Source of the DNA: Mactromeris polynyma
Taxonomy: Eukaryota > Mollusca > Bivalvia > Venerida > Mactridae
Reading direction: 5' to 3'
Length of the DNA: 64,000 nt
Assembly: GCA_032209605.1 (NCBI GenBank)
Contig: JASFXZ010000001.1
Coordinates: forward strand, 18,618,256 to 18,682,255
The notes under the pieces: generated by a model
Told to the model about the DNA's origin: nothing
The model's database searches: none
The model's input: the letters and a program-made list of their open reading frames with translations, nothing else
In this document: positions 1 to 42,004 of the stretch, in pieces
Layout of the letters: the number at the start of each line of letters is the position of its first letter
Numbering within the stretch: position 1 is the first letter of the stretch
Position numbers and translations under genes: made by a program

Positions 1-206
1 CGTTTCCGATCCATAACTCAAGAACCCCTTGACCTATCATCCTCAAACTTGGTCAACACATTCATCTTGGGTAGCAGACGAACCCTATTGATGTTGGGGT
101 CATGGGGTCAAATGTCAAGGTCACAGGGGTCAATTGATCACTAACTGTTTCCAATCAATAACTAAATCAAGAGGGGGCATAATGTTTTACAAAATTCTCT
201 TGTTAA
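1..206 (+). repeat. GGGGGCATA-ended MITE-like repeat, copy 1 (left end cut by window)
   Basis: The sequence matches the copies at 5854-6043, 36369-36547 and 38652-38861, including the stretch around 'tcatcttgggtagcagacga', and ends in gggggcata at 173-181. Full copies begin tatgccccc and end gggggcata, which are short terminal inverted repeats. The flank 'atgttttacaaaattctctt' is also shared between copies. The left end lies outside the window. It sits in an intron of the GH31 gene. Confidence 0.75.
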
Positions 207-619
207 CAATTGTGTTACTATGCCTCCATCTCCTGTACATATCTGGTCATGTTATTTCTCATGTCAAACATATTTCTTATGGAATGAAAATTATGCAACA
301 GACAGTCAGACCAGGGCATCCAGATTACACTCCAGTACAGTCCCAAAGATTGCAGAATATCATAACTGACATCTGCGTGTCACACTGTAAAGGTTTAAGC
401 ATTTTTAACCAAGTTTCAATGTGTCAATGTATTGTATTGAAACTTCACATAAGGCGTCCCATTTATCAAACCTACTACAGTGATTAAGTTAGGTAACTGT
501 TACTTGAATAGATAGAAAGTTATTACCCTTGTTATGTAATAGTCTCTCTTTATTTGGGTTTTAAGATCCTGAAATTTTATACAATCTCTATATCCCATAC
601 TTGTAAAGAATCTATATTC

Positions 620-690
620 CGAATTATTTGAAACATTGTGACAGACTCTATCGAATAGTCGAGCATGCTGACAGCTCTTGCATAGTTTGC
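620..690 (+). repeat. Fragment of a dispersed repeat beside the first exon
   Basis: The words 'gacagactctatcgaatagt' and 'agcatgctgacagctcttg' recur in reverse orientation at about 37133-37186. The fragment ends about 30 bases before the acceptor of the first exon in the window. Bases 207-620 look like further diverged repeat with no gene. Confidence 0.5.
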
Positions 691-721
691 TGGTCGTTAT
701 CTAGTTTTATATCCATCCCAG

Positions 722-29294
<28,573 letters not shown>

Positions 29295-29710
29295 TGATCC
29301 ATAAGTTTTTATTACGATAACAACATTCTAACAAGCTTCTCAGTCCTAATGAAGATATATAAGTTTTGTTAGTTTGTGTCAATATGTGAGATGTCTATAT
29401 TCCTAGTTATCATTATAAACAGATGTTTTGTAGATGTTAGTTCCTAGATACTTTAGCTTTCATATTCATATAAAGGCACCATTTTTGTTCAGAAAGTCGT
29501 CTACCAATAGTTTATAACCAGTTCTTTGATGTTTTTATTTGTTACAGCCAACCATGCTATTTACGGTACATGTGTGTATGTAAGACACTTGATGGATAAA
29601 TGTTTGTGTCACTTACAAAATATTGCAATATAAATATACAGATAAACTGTATACCAAAATTCATGCATTTTTTCAGGCAACTATATTTTTTCATTCCCAT
29701 TATGTGCTTC

Positions 29711-30789
29711 TGTTAAAACATTCTGACATCGTGACACTACTGTGACAACATTCAGACACTACTGTTGCAACTTTCTGACATCATGACACAACTGTTACAA
29801 TTTCTGACATTGTGATACGTCTGTTACAACTTTCTGACATCATGACACTACTGTTACAACATTCTGACATTGTGACACTACTGTTGCAACTTTCTGACAT
29901 CACAACACTACTGTTACATTCTGACATTGTGACACTACTGTTACAACTTTCTGACATCATGACCTGTTAAAACTTTCTGACATTGTGACACTACTGTTAA
30001 ACATTGTGACACTGTGACACTACTGTTTAACATTCTGACATCATTACACTGCTGTCATAACTTTCTGACATCATGACACTACTGTTACAACTTTCTGACA
30101 TCATGACTCTACTGTTACAACTTTCTGACATCATGACTGTACTGTTGAACATTCTGACATCATGACACTACTGTTACAACTTTCTGACATCATGACACTG
30201 CTGTCATAACTTTCTGACATCATGACACTACTGTTACAACTTTCTGACATCATGACTCTACTGTTACAACTTTCTGACATCACGACTCTACTGTTAAACT
30301 TTCTGACATCATGACACTACTGTTAAACATTCTGACATCATGACACTACTGTTACAACTTTCTGACATCATGACACTACTGTTACAACTTTCTCACGTCA
30401 TGACACTACTGTTTCAACCTTCTGACATCATGACACTACTGTTAAACATTCTGACATCATGACACTACTGTTACAACTTTCTGACATCATGACACTACTG
30501 TTACAACTTTCTGACATCATGACACTACTGTTACAACTTTCTGACATCATAACACTACTGTTACAACTTTCTGACATCATAACACTACTGTTACAACTTT
30601 CTGACATCATGACTCTACTGTTACAACTTTCTGACATCATGACTCTACTGTTACAACTTTTTGACATCATGACTCTACTGTTACAACTTTCTGACATCAT
30701 GACTCTACTGTTACAACTTTTTGACATCATGACGCTACTGTTACAACTTTCTGACATCATGACACTACTGTTACAACTTTCTGACGTCA
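29711..30789. repeat. 30-bp minisatellite (about 36 copies)
   Basis: Unit ctgacatcatgacactactg plus ttacaacttt; irregular at the left, regular from about 30060. It lies 0.4 kb after the GH31 stop and before the only downstream AATAAA (about 31153), so it may be in the 3' UTR. Open frames on both strands are periodic (for example MTLLLQLSDI) and not genes. Confidence 0.95.
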
Positions 30790-31610
30790 ATGCTGGTATA
30801 TTGTTTTACATGGATAAACTTGTTACAGAATAATTATGGTTGATACATGGGAAGCAGTTCACTGGTAGTTCCAACCTGTATCAGACCAAACAATACTTTG
30901 CTTTTGTAAAATTCCATAGTTCCATAAGGTAGGAATTTTTACCCGACATGCCGGGGATCAGACACATTTGGCAAGCCAAATGTCCTGTAGGAAACTATGC
31001 CAGTCACTGATGACAAGTTCATTTACCTTTAGTTTGTAGTTGTCTTACTTCATACATAGACTGGTAGAATACCGTTCCATGGTGGCTAGTCACTCCAGTA
31101 TTTGTACTGTATCATATTGGAAAGATGTAGCAATAGCAGTTTGTAATTTTGTAATAAAATTGAAGGAATTTTAAGAGAACTTGTTGTGTTTGTGCTAAAT
31201 ACAAGAATTTAGTTCTGTAATAGAATCGTTCAACTATATATTGAACAATGAAAAACCTGGCAGGATAAACCAAATGATTATACATTATCACCTCCTTACC
31301 AGAAAGTCGGGGTGTCGAACTGAAATAATGATGGAAACAACTCTTCTTATGTGATTTATTACAAATTCTATTACATTTTTCAATCAGAATCCTTAACAAA
31401 AAATCAAGCTCTCAAAAAAAAGCCAGAAATTGAAAGCAAGGGCTTTGTACATACATATAACCTGTCTACATACACAGATCTGCAACGAGTTGATCAAACA
31501 AGCAAACATCACACACATCTAATGTTGTAGTAAGACATAATACCAGTGCAGTGATTTTTAAATCTAAAAAGTCAAATTGAAATGCAAAAGAATGTCTTGA
31601 TGTCATAATT
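30790..31610. other. Intergenic or 3' UTR sequence
   Basis: Contains a single AATAAA at about 31153, a candidate GH31 poly(A) signal. Nothing else is recognised. Confidence 0.4.
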
Positions 31611-31677
31611 CGAGGGTTCAATGCAAGACCATCGTAACTCCAATGTATATAGGAGTTACGATAGTCTTGCACTGAAA
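31611..31677. repeat. Near-perfect hairpin element, copy 1
   Basis: cgagggttcaatgcaagacc pairs with gatagtcttgcactgaa across 'caatgtatatagg'. Copies at 46827-46902 and 51598-51688. Confidence 0.8.
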
Positions 31678-31956
31678 CATGCATAGAAGTAAAACGTCGA
31701 GGCCAGACAAACAGGAAAGAAATGTCGGTAAAATCCAGGTAAATACTTCAAAAACAATAAGACAGACAGACGAACAGACACACATAAATATATTTTCCCA
31801 TAATTTTAGTAACATCACATGCACTATGACAGAGAGAGTAGAAATTGTTAACAGCCATGATACCCAAACTTTCACATCATAATCTAAGTAAATGCTATCT
31901 TAACATGAGATTAAAATACCAAAGGTGATCAAACAAAGTTTTGAAGTGGTGGTCTA

Positions 31957-32160
31957 CCAGCCAGCATAACTTTGACTGTTTGGAATAGCATCTACATGCA
32001 TAAAGTTCAAGACATCTACCAGCCAGCATAAGGTTGGTAGACTTCGACTGTTTGGAATAGCATCTACATACATAAAGTTCAAGACATCTACCAGCCAGCA
32101 TAAGGTTGGTAGACTTCGACTGTTTGGAATAGCATGTACATGCATGAAGTTTATGACATC
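31957..32160. repeat. 72-bp tandem repeat (about 2.8 copies)
   Basis: Unit includes 'gactgtttggaatagcatct', 'aagttcaagacatctaccag' and 'ccagcataaggttggtag'. Confidence 0.9.
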
Positions 32161-33385
32161 TGGTAAAAAATAAAAAATTCGGATCAATAACAAAGCATAT
32201 ACATTGGCAACTATCCGAAGTTTTACAAGTAATACTTTGCGCTCATACCAAAACACTTGGGAGTCATGCAGCAGACAAAACAACAACATAACTCGAACAT
32301 ACACTGCATAACTAATAATTTATTAAAGGGACATTCTTTTATTTATTATGAATTTCAGCTCTATTTGTGTAATTATCATCAGTTTTGCCAGAAAAAACTT
32401 ATCTTCCCTGAAAATCTCCACTAATTGTCGTCTTATTTCCAGAACCCTGCAACTCAATTTTTGGCAGTTTTGAGTATTTGGTACCGTTGAAACCGTCTTT
32501 CTATCTGTCTGTACTACCTATATTGTTCTGGAATGCACATAAATTAAATAAAATACCATTACATAACACAGTATGTAACAATTATCTTTAAACTTGTTTT
32601 TCTCAAAATGACGAAAAACAAGATCAGGCGTTCTGGAAATATTGCGACGAAATGTCAAATTCAGAACGCACAAGTGTTTAATTTTTCAGAAAAGAAAGTC
32701 TTGCTTTTAACTTTTGAGAAATCCAATTACATTTCAACTATGAAAAACATCATTGTATATCAAAAAGGCATTTTGTATCAACCGTGCATGTGAAATATTC
32801 TCGTGTAACAAATATATTATATTCATTATATTGGTTACTATGGCAATGCTTTCCCAGCAAAAAATCACTCGATATACAGTGCATTTCATCCGGACTGGAC
32901 ATAAAAAAGTTCCTAGCAGCCGCAAAAAATGCAGGGTGGTGTGGAGGCTTGCTGCTTATAGCAGTAAAATATATTACTTTGTTTAAAAAAAATAAATACC
33001 TTGGAATGTTCAAACAAGGAACAAAAAACACGAATAAATAATTGAGCTTATCATCTTCCCTTCTAGATGAAATTGTAGTGATCACAAAATCAAAAATAAC
33101 AGCAAAATAAAACTAGAAATTGACATAGACCATAGTAGTACAGATTCAATTACAATTGTCAACTATAATCATAATTGTAGAACTTAAGTCTCAAAAAATG
33201 TGCAATACAAAGTTATAATAATTAATCTAAGATATCTAAAATTATCCTGGTAGCAGACGTAGAGCAGAAACAGTGCCTAATATATCGTTAGCTGCAGAAA
33301 TGTATTAATCCACCAGTAAAATGATCAAGAAATTAGTCCAATTAAATACACTCTATGCATAGCTGCAGAAATTTGCCAATCCAAC
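32161..33385. other. Intergenic, nothing recognised
   Basis: AT-rich; the short open frames have no family signature. Confidence 0.5.
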
Positions 33386-33645
33386 TGTTAAATGAACAAG
33401 AAAGTAGTCCCACTAAATTAATCAAGAAAGAAGTCCCACTAAATTAATCAAGAAAGTAGTCTCACTAAATTAATCTAGAAAGAAGTCTCACTAAATTAAT
33501 CAAGAAAGTAGTCCCACTAAATTAATCAAGAAAGAAGTCCCACTAAATTAATCAAGAAAGTAGTCACACTAAATTAAACAAGAAAGTAGTCCCACTAAAT
33601 TAAACAAGAAAGTAGTCACACTAAATTAAACAAGAAAGTAGTCTA
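33386..33645. repeat. 26-bp tandem repeat (about 10 copies)
   Basis: Unit aagaaagtagtcccactaaa plus ttaatc, with variants aagaag, tctcac and taaac. Confidence 0.93.
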
Positions 33646-35733
33646 GTTACGTATTCTCTCTGTTTAACTAAATAAACTATGTGCAAAACCTGAGCAGACA
33701 ACTTGAACAAGACATGATTACATGTATAAAGCTGCAAAAAGAATCAGCAGATTGAATATAGCAGTTAATTATGTCACACACATAACAAAATAAACTCTGG
33801 CATCAAGATGATAAAACTTGTGTTTGTTCTCAATGCTCTAAAATAACTTCCATTCTCAGTCCATATAAACAATAATAAATAATTTGCTTAATACCTGCAA
33901 ATATTCTTCAAAGCAAGTAGGTCAATTTTTGTTCATTCAACCAGTATTTTTTGGAATTGAGAAAGCACAGAAAGCTATAAAATGAGATAAAACTAATGTT
34001 TTATGATCTCCCGACTTCCAACACTGACCAGACTGAGCAAGCAATAACTGGACACAATCTCCATATTTTACCCTATACACGCAACTAATAGAAAAGCTGA
34101 ATAAGCAACATATATGTATTATCTGAGTATTCAAAATACTTTGGTTTAAAAACAGGACAATTTGTCACAGATCCAAGGTGAAAATGCCAGTTGCATAGCA
34201 ACAGAAAATCAAGGTAACTCAAATAGTACCATCATTACCGAGTGTGAAAATGGAAAAAAAAGGAAATTAATATTTATGGGTAATATTGGCAGATAATGAC
34301 CGATGAAATGAGGTTATAAGTATATATTCAGCAGGTTTATACCAAAATACAATGACACATACAAGACAACACAATGACACGAACAACTAAACCTGGTTAT
34401 GTTCTGTACATTGAAGCCATAATTTATGGGGGGGATGCAGAAAATCCATCAATAGCAAAATTATTAATATATATAACCCAGGAAATTATATTCATGAAGA
34501 CAGTAGGCCAAATCTCAAAATTGTGTGGATTTTATATAAAAAGCTGCAATAACATAAGTGACAGAGTAAATGGCAGAATAGAACAACTATGCCCCCTAGC
34601 ACTCTTTCAAACTATTCATAAATACGAATTATTCCAACAATCCTATCAGTAATCAAACCGTAACCAAGGCAATGACGACAGTAGCAACAAGTAACATATA
34701 GCATCAATATATCCAATCCACCATCACAATAAACTCAAATGTAGGTGTTACATACATTAATGTTTACAAACACGGCAACCATAACAAAATATAGAAGATG
34801 GAGAGATACATATCTATACAATACTAAAACTTATATATGAATTTTAAAATGCTTCCATGAAATTTTATATTTTCAAGGGCAGTAAACCTGATTCATAGTA
34901 GAACAACAGCAAAATAAATGAAAAATCTCTCCCGTTTTCCGTAATCAATTGGAGAACTAAACCAGTCTTATCGAAAATCTTAACACTGGGTATAATGTAT
35001 CAAAATATAAAGAAAGGCACATAAAAAAGAGGCAACAGACAAGACAAAACATAGCATGTACATACATACAAAAACAACAACACAATACAGGTTGTTATTC
35101 AACAGAAAAATAGATCTCCAAAATATGAATAAAAACATAGAAAAGGGCAAAAACTTAACAAAAACATGCCAGCAACAAGGTGTACAAGTTATATACTACT
35201 ATCTAACACAGTTTGTTATATCTTGGGTAAAATGCAGAAATAACTAACACACTAAAACTTCGTTATGTGCCTTAGTGATGCATCTACAGAGCTTTGGCAC
35301 GCACAAAAAACTTGCCATGAATTACAACACATCAAAATACTAGAAAATACGAAAATGGATCAAAAACACCAATAATAAAGTCGACCATATTTTGGCAAAG
35401 AAAGTAAGAATATCTTACAATCCTCAACATTGTATGCTGTACAATTCTAAGTCTAATCAATCTATGCTATATTAATGAACTCTGAAAAATATTCAATAAC
35501 TCATGAATGTATTAAATTCTAAAATATTCAGTCCATATATCCATACACTTATCTAACTAAGCACATTCCGTTATTTTGGTACAGAGATCTGGAAGGGAAT
35601 TCCCACAGAAATTAGGCATGAGCAATCTTTGAACTCATTTAAAACGGCTTTCTTTGAATTACTGTATGAAACTGCATATGGCAAGCATCATTACCAAAAC
35701 CACGATAACATATGATCTTGACAGAAGAATATG
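33646..35733. other. Intergenic, nothing recognised
   Basis: A-rich sequence on this strand. No exon, RNA gene or repeat I can support. Confidence 0.5.
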
Positions 35734-35735
35734 TA

Positions 35736-35896
35736 CAGTAAAACCTCAATAATAAGACCACCTTTGGGACCCATGAAAACTGATCTTCTTATTGAGGTGG
35801 TCTTAATATTGAGGTTAAATAAAGAGCAAAACAGTAACAATGGACTTCAAAATTGTGGTCTAATTATTGAGGTGGTCTTTAGGCGAGGTTTTACTG
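35736..35896. repeat. Palindromic MITE, CAGTAAAACCTC family, copy 2
   Basis: 161 bp, flanked by TA (35734-35735 and 35897-35898). Ends cagtaaaacctcaataataa and gcgaggttttactg are inverted. Internal 'gaggtggtcttaatattgag' is shared with 23514-23697. Confidence 0.85.
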
Positions 35897-36368
35897 TACT
35901 ATGTATGAAAGTTCTGCTCATATATACTGTTGCAGCAGATTTGAAAATGACTTATGATTTATTGTTGGCATTATAATAATGCTAATTCTTCGTAATTTTT
36001 GTAATAATATATGCATGTATGAAGGCCTCTTGTGAGATAGTCTATGTATGTTTAAATGTGCGTATCTTAACAAGCAACAAGTTCTGTGACATGCATGAAG
36101 CATGGACTCTGTGAAATAACGTTGTACCCAACTTCTTAACTATACAATAGTTATAATAATATACAATGAGTATGTCACGAAAGACTCGTACATAGTATTG
36201 TTCAAAATGCTTTTCATATATTGGTGAAAAAACACAAACCATAAGCCAGGAGTATGTGCTAAAATATAACACATTATGAAGTGGTGAAGTAGATGGAATA
36301 ATGTTCAAGATTGTGCCTTAGTTGATTAACTTTGGGACCTGTTTGAAACAAGAGATGTTGTAACAAAT

Positions 36369-36547
36369 TATGCCCCCCTGTGACCTTGAAATCAATAGGG
36401 TTCCTCTGCTACCCAAGATGAATGTGTGGACCAAGTTTGAGGATGATAGGTCAAGGTGTTCTTGATTTATTGATCGTAAACGAAAAGGTTACAGACCGAC
36501 CAACATGTGCAAACCAATATACCCTCTCTTCTTCATAAGGGGGCATA
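36369..36547 (-). repeat. GGGGGCATA-ended MITE-like repeat, copy 4 (reverse)
   Basis: It begins tatgcccccctgtgacctt and ends agggggcata, reverse of copies 1 and 2. The left flank 'aaacaagagatgttgtaaca' is the complement of their right flank. Confidence 0.75.
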
Positions 36548-36717
36548 ATAATATAGTTTAGCAACAAGGCTAAGGAATCTGATATTTCAAATAAATGTGA
36601 ATGAATACATGACTTTCAATGCATGTATTCAACAACTGGTACAAATTTGTTTTGAGTTTAACTCCTTTTTTTTAAATTCAGTTATTATACGCTGGTCAGT
36701 TTACCTAGCTAGTTTGC

Positions 36718-36912
36718 CTGAGATGAATTATCAACCAGTACTAACTTGTATCCGCAAGCAGCTGACAACTTCTCCACATTAATCAGAGATGGAAGATAAA
36801 TGACTGTAGCTATATGTCACAGAAGGACATGACCTGCCGAGCCCAGAATCAAATCCAGACCTCTTGGGTGACAGCCTAGCACTGTAACCACCGAGCTAAC
36901 TGGGCAGGCTGG
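36718..36912 (-). mobile_element. tRNA-derived SINE remnant
   Basis: The minus strand has 'cagttagctcggtggttaca' (A box) and 'ggtctggatttgattctgg' (decayed B box); the body has the complement of 'ttaatcagagatggaagata'. Confidence 0.65.
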
Positions 36913-37193
36913 TTAAGCATTATTCATGTTTAAATACATATCATACAACACAAAACAAGCCTTCAATGAGCAAAGTATTTTATAACAAATAGCAACTCTT
37001 TATGAGATGCAAGTAACTTCCAACACACATGTAATACTACATAAAATTGAATGAATAAAACGACTGACAAATTTTCATGTATGTGTTCAGAATCGATAAA
37101 AAAAACAATAGATTATTGAATACATGCAACACAAGAGCTGTCCCTATGACAGCATGCTAGACTATTCGATAGAGTCTGTCACAATAATGTTGA

Positions 37194-37558
37194 CACTGCC
37201 CTCCAAAAGTTCCTGCACACTTTCCCATTGTAATTAATGTATTTTCATATTTGTTTCAAATGCAATACATCCAAAATGCTTTTTAACACAGCAATAGCGT
37301 AGAATTATTTATAAATTTGTACTGAAACAAATTTTCTTATTTTCTGTGTCAGATTAATCAGTTACACACATATTGGTTTTGGATGCAGGCCGATTGATGC
37401 TGCTGCCGAGATGTGCAAATTGTTAATTCTAAACTATCCATCACAGAAGTGGGTTGAATAATATTACTTCATGGTCATACATGTTTTATTTGAAATTAGG
37501 TAAGAAATAGTAACGAAATTCAAAATATTAAGTGTGAAGAAGCTTTTGGATGGCAGTG
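37194..37558. repeat. CACTGCC mariner-type MITE, copy 1
   Basis: The left end cactgccctccaaaagttcc and the right end gaagcttttggatggcagtg are inverted. Copies at 40180-40469 and 43580-43887. Confidence 0.85.
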
Positions 37559-37734
37559 TATATTAGTTTCAAACTTGGAATATATATTCTTTACTAGTAT
37601 GGGACAAAGTGTCTGTATACAGTTTTTGAAAAACTTGCATTCTCATTCTTTGTTAAAATTTTGTACACTACTAGTCACATGTCAATTTGAATTATATAAT
37701 CTGTCGTTGTTGCAAATACACACACTAAAAGTGT

Positions 37735-38060
37735 CCGAGTTACTGAGCTAAACTTATGTGAAGTTTCAATCCAATACATGCAGTGGTTACTGTGCTATGG
37801 CCTTGATGGTACTTTTACACAAAACTTTAACCAAAATGTCTAAGTTGAAAAAGGGAAGTAACTTGTAATTCAGACAAGAGTTATCTAACTTAGTTATTTT
37901 AGTAGGTGTGATGACTGGGATGTTTTGATATAAATACAGGCAGTGGTTACTGAGACATGGCCCTGACAGTAACTTGCATGCAAAACTTTAACCAAGGTGT
38001 GAACCCGAGGTCAGGGTGAGTAGAATAGCTCTCACACTTCTTCGAATAGCCGAGCTAAAA
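37735..38060. repeat. Diverged interspersed repeat
   Basis: 'tgaagtttcaatccaataca', 'gcagtggttactg' (twice) and 'cttcgaatagccgagctaaa' belong to a repeat also glimpsed at 305-690. Confidence 0.45.
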
Positions 38061-38651
38061 ATTACACAAATTGACTGTGTTCACATTCAATTTCCTTGGT
38101 ACATTACATATATTATGGCACATTGTATGTTTGACAAATGCTCCTCTGTAAGTCTCAACTGAGTCCCTCTTTCAAAATTTAAAAAAAAATCTTGAGTAAC
38201 CAAATGATTTTCTTCAGTATCCCCTGTGCTAATTCTTAATGAATTAATTGTCTTCTACCATTTATTTACTTCAACACACAAGATTTACCACTCCAAACAG
38301 AATACATGAACAACCAGAATCAAAAGATTATATATACAAAATTATAATTCTTTATATTTACAATCAATAAGATAAATCATTTCAATGTTTTCTACTATTA
38401 TGTCGTTAATACTCTAAGATCTTTTTCCAGCTAATAAAATCTATTACATGTAATAATGAATACTTAAATTAATTTTAAAACTTTCAAACACCATTTTATG
38501 CATACGGTTTTTCAAGTTTATACATATCTATATCATTAGCCAGTCCCAGTTATCACTTTGATGAGTAGTTTGATGTTCAAAGGATAAGAAAAACATTGGT
38601 CAGTACAATCAAATAAAATTGTTTGGTCCATACTAGATGTATGTAAAATAT

Positions 38652-38861
38652 TATGCTCCCCTGTGACCTTGACCTTTGACCCCAAAATCATTAGGGTTCC
38701 TCTGCAACCCAAGATGAATGCGTGGACCAAGTTTGAGGATAAAAGGTTAAAGGGTTTTCCGAGTTATTGATCGGAAACGAAAATGTTACGGACCGACAGA
38801 CGGACATACTGTACCGACATGTACAAACCAATATGCCCTCTCTCCTTTGAAGGGGGACATA
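38652..38861 (-). repeat. GGGGGCATA-ended MITE-like repeat, copy 5 (reverse)
   Basis: It begins tatgctcccctgtgacctt and ends agggggacata. Internal 'accaagtttgaggataaaag' matches the other copies. Confidence 0.75.
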
Positions 38862-39673
38862 ATAAAACTGAATATAAATATACGAGACCACACAGTGTTC
38901 CCTGAACCAAGTTAATCATTAAACCATAAGCCTACTAGATTGTCATAATGAATTGATCCATCCTACAAGCACGGTGCTTTGAATTTCATCATCAGAGTAG
39001 GACAGGAAGCAAAATCAGACAATATCAAAATAATAATAATAAACGCTCTCTGATTGGTCCTAAGATTATTTTTTTGAGTCCATAATATGCGATATTCACC
39101 TATTTTTACTGATATTTACCAGTTTCTTAATAGCAAAGAGGGAATCCCAATAAGCTTTCCTTATATGTTGAAGCACATTCTGGATGACCATGATGAATGC
39201 ATTCAAACAGTTCAGTGACAGAGATCATTTCACATCAGCTTCAAACTACAGGTAATAACACATTCTCGACAGCTCTCGGATATTTCCGTACCACTTCGTT
39301 ACTCTACGAACATCCTCTAGTGTATGTCAGGTGGAGCACTATGTGGCAAAATTCAACATTTTGTGTGGTCAAAAAATAGTTTTTGTAACATGATTTAACT
39401 TCAATAACTTCGATAAATTCACATACGAAATGGATAATCGTTGTCATTTCTAGTTAAAAACTCACATATTTCAGTCTTCATATAGCTTAAATATGTGATT
39501 CTAAACCCGTTTCATCAGCACTCCAGCTTTCATGCCGCCATATTATTTACATGATATTCAAATGGTATTTCCGAAAGTAGTGCCTTACGAACATCCGAGG
39601 CACTGGACGGTTTCACTCAGATCATTGGTTAAATAGTCTGTTACATTTTTCAGGAAGAAATGACAAAAATTAT
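38862..39673. other. Intergenic, nothing recognised
   Basis: No exon or repeat I can support in this stretch. Confidence 0.5.
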
Positions 39674-39810
39674 GTAATAAAACAATTATGGACTTCTCAG
39701 CCCTTGTACATGATGTGATATACACCAAAAAATAATTACTGACCAAGGCGATATCATTGTTTGGTGCATATCACATGTACAACAGCTGAATACTCCATAA
39801 TTGTATAACA
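39674..39810. repeat. Foldback element with roughly 50-bp arms
   Basis: 'aacaattatggacttctcag' with 'gtacatgatgtgatatacac' is inverted in 'gtgcatatcacatgtacaac' with 'gaatactccataattgt'. Confidence 0.75.
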
Positions 39811-40179
39811 TTTTTATGGAATTTGGGAATATAACAAGGGCTACAATATCATTCTAGATTACCATAAGAAAAGAGTAAGCATATTTTGAACAAATAAGCA
39901 ACACCAAGAAAACCATTCAACTCTCAAATACACAAACAGGAAAACAGCAGAAGTGCATGCAAAACAAAGACAACTGATTTATGGCTACAACAGTCTTGTT
40001 CCGAACTCTAAATATATTATTAGTAACATGTACATAACAATTTAAAACTCATAAAGAGATGAAAAAATACTATACGAACACGAATCAAAATTCATATCAG
40101 TGGTTGATTGCAAAACTAGTCTATCCGCATATGCCATAAAGAAGCAGATGAACCTGTTTTGGAATCAACCATCAATATA

Positions 40180-40469
40180 CACTGACCTCCAAAAGTTCCT
40201 TCACACTTTGACAAGTTCCCATTGCAATTAATGTATTTTCATATTTGTTTCCCATACATACAATAAATCGAAAATGCTTTTTAACAATAATTTTCTGTTG
40301 AAGTATATATAATTTTGTACTGAAACAAATTATCTTATTTTATTTATCTATTACAGAAGTGGGATGAATAATTTTACTTCATGGTCATACATGATTTACT
40401 TGAAATTCAGTAAGAAAAAGTAATGAAATTCAAAATATTCACGTGTGAAGAAACTTTTAGATGTCAGTG
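40180..40469. repeat. CACTG mariner-type MITE, copy 2
   Basis: 290 bp, flanked by TA (40178-40179 and 40470-40471). Ends cactgacctccaaaagttcc and gaaacttttagatgtcagtg. Confidence 0.88.
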
Positions 40470-40593
40470 TACCGTACTCTTTTCTTGCTTTCACTCCTCA
40501 AATCTCAGTTATTCAATATAAACATTTTATCTTTTTCAACATATGTTCACAAATAAAAGTTGAATCATGAACTGATCCAAAAATGTATTAATT

Positions 40594-40604
40594 ATTTATT
40601 TATT
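40594..40604 (-). terminator. Candidate poly(A) signal for the CYRI gene
   Basis: The minus strand reads aataaataaat, the first AATAAA I see after the CYRI stop. It would make a 3' UTR of about 1.4 kb that includes the 22-bp array. Confidence 0.35.
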
Positions 40605-41061
40605 GGTAATAAAGTATGAAGGAACAAAGATCAAGTATGATAAAAAAAACATCAAATAGGTGGGATGAATATACAAGAATGAATAAAAAAAATATTGCAG
40701 AAATTCTCTAATCTTATGACAGAAACATGAAAAATTATTGTCACCAATTTGGCCAAATATATATTCTACACCAATCTTATTAAAAATTGAATAATTTTAT
40801 GCTCATATTTTGATATAATATCTATGTATACATGCAATGTAACATCATGTGCTCTTCAGAAAATCTATGCCTTTTGTCACAAATATTTGTATAATTGCCA
40901 TAAAACATGTTAATATCTTCTTAATGCAATAAACTATTTGTAGATGTAATTTACACAACAAATTGCCCATTAATATCATACAGATCCTAATTAAAAAAAT
41001 CCTCTAACAAGAAGTCAAGTCATAAAAAAATGTCTATTTCAGCAAAATTTTGTCCAATCTT

Positions 41062-41660
41062 CTCAAACATTGTGTATGGTTAACTCAAACATTGTGTATG
41101 GTTAACTCAAACATTGTGTATGGTTAACTCAAATATTGTGTATGGTTAACTCAAACATTGTGTATGGTTAACTCAAATATTGTGTATGGTTAACTCAAAC
41201 ATTGTGTATGGTTAACTCAAACATTGTGTATGGTTAACTCAAATATTGTGTATGGTTAACTCAAACATTGTGTATGGTTAACTCAAATATTGTGTATGGT
41301 TAACTCAAACATTGTGTATGGTTAACTCAAACATTGTGTATGGTTAACTCAAACATTGTGTATGGTTAACTCAAACATTGTGTATGGTTAACTCAAATAT
41401 TGTGCATGGTTAACTCAAACATTGTGTATGGTTAACTCAAATATTGTGTATGGTTAACTCAAACATTGTGTATGGTTAACTCAAATATTGTGTACGGTTA
41501 ACTCAAATATTGTGTATGGTTATCTCAAACATTGTGTATGGTTAACTCAAACATTATGTATGGTTAACTCAAATATTGTGTATGGTTAACTCAAACATTG
41601 TGTATGGTTAACTCAAACATTACGTATGGTTAACTCAAATATTGTGTACGGTTATCTCAA
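41062..41660. repeat. 22-bp minisatellite (about 27 copies)
   Basis: Unit caaacattgtgtatggttaa plus ct; many copies have atattg instead of acattg, partly alternating. It lies 0.3 kb past the CYRI stop, possibly in the 3' UTR. Confidence 0.95.
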
Positions 41661-42004
41661 ACTGTCAGGGAACTTTTCAAAAATTTGGATAAAAACTAAT
41701 AACACAGCATAAATGCACACCTTACATGACAGATTAAAAACTTCAATAATCATTGTCTTAATACATTGTTCTGACATTAAAGCTCAAGAAAAATGAGCTT
41801 CAGCCTCAACACCGCCACCTGCATTCTGTTTGTTACGGGAAATTAATCCACTCAAGTGAACAACACCCAACACACGTGGAATAATTAATGTCCCATTACA
41901 TAGCTTAGAATTCAGGCAGGAAAATAATGTAAATAATTAGATGAAATATTTGGTACTAAAATGATGTGTCGAATAGCAAAATGGCACCCTGTTCCTAGCT
42001 GACT

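Noticed and set aside
134..487. 117-residue open frame at the left edge
   Set aside because: Runs through an interspersed repeat and intronic sequence; no family signature.
30428..30833. Open frames of about 120 residues on both strands
   Set aside because: Simple translations of the 30-bp array.
41062..41660. CRISPR-like regular repeats
   Set aside because: Direct head-to-tail copies with no unique spacers, in a eukaryotic gene context; the same holds for the 26- and 30-bp arrays.
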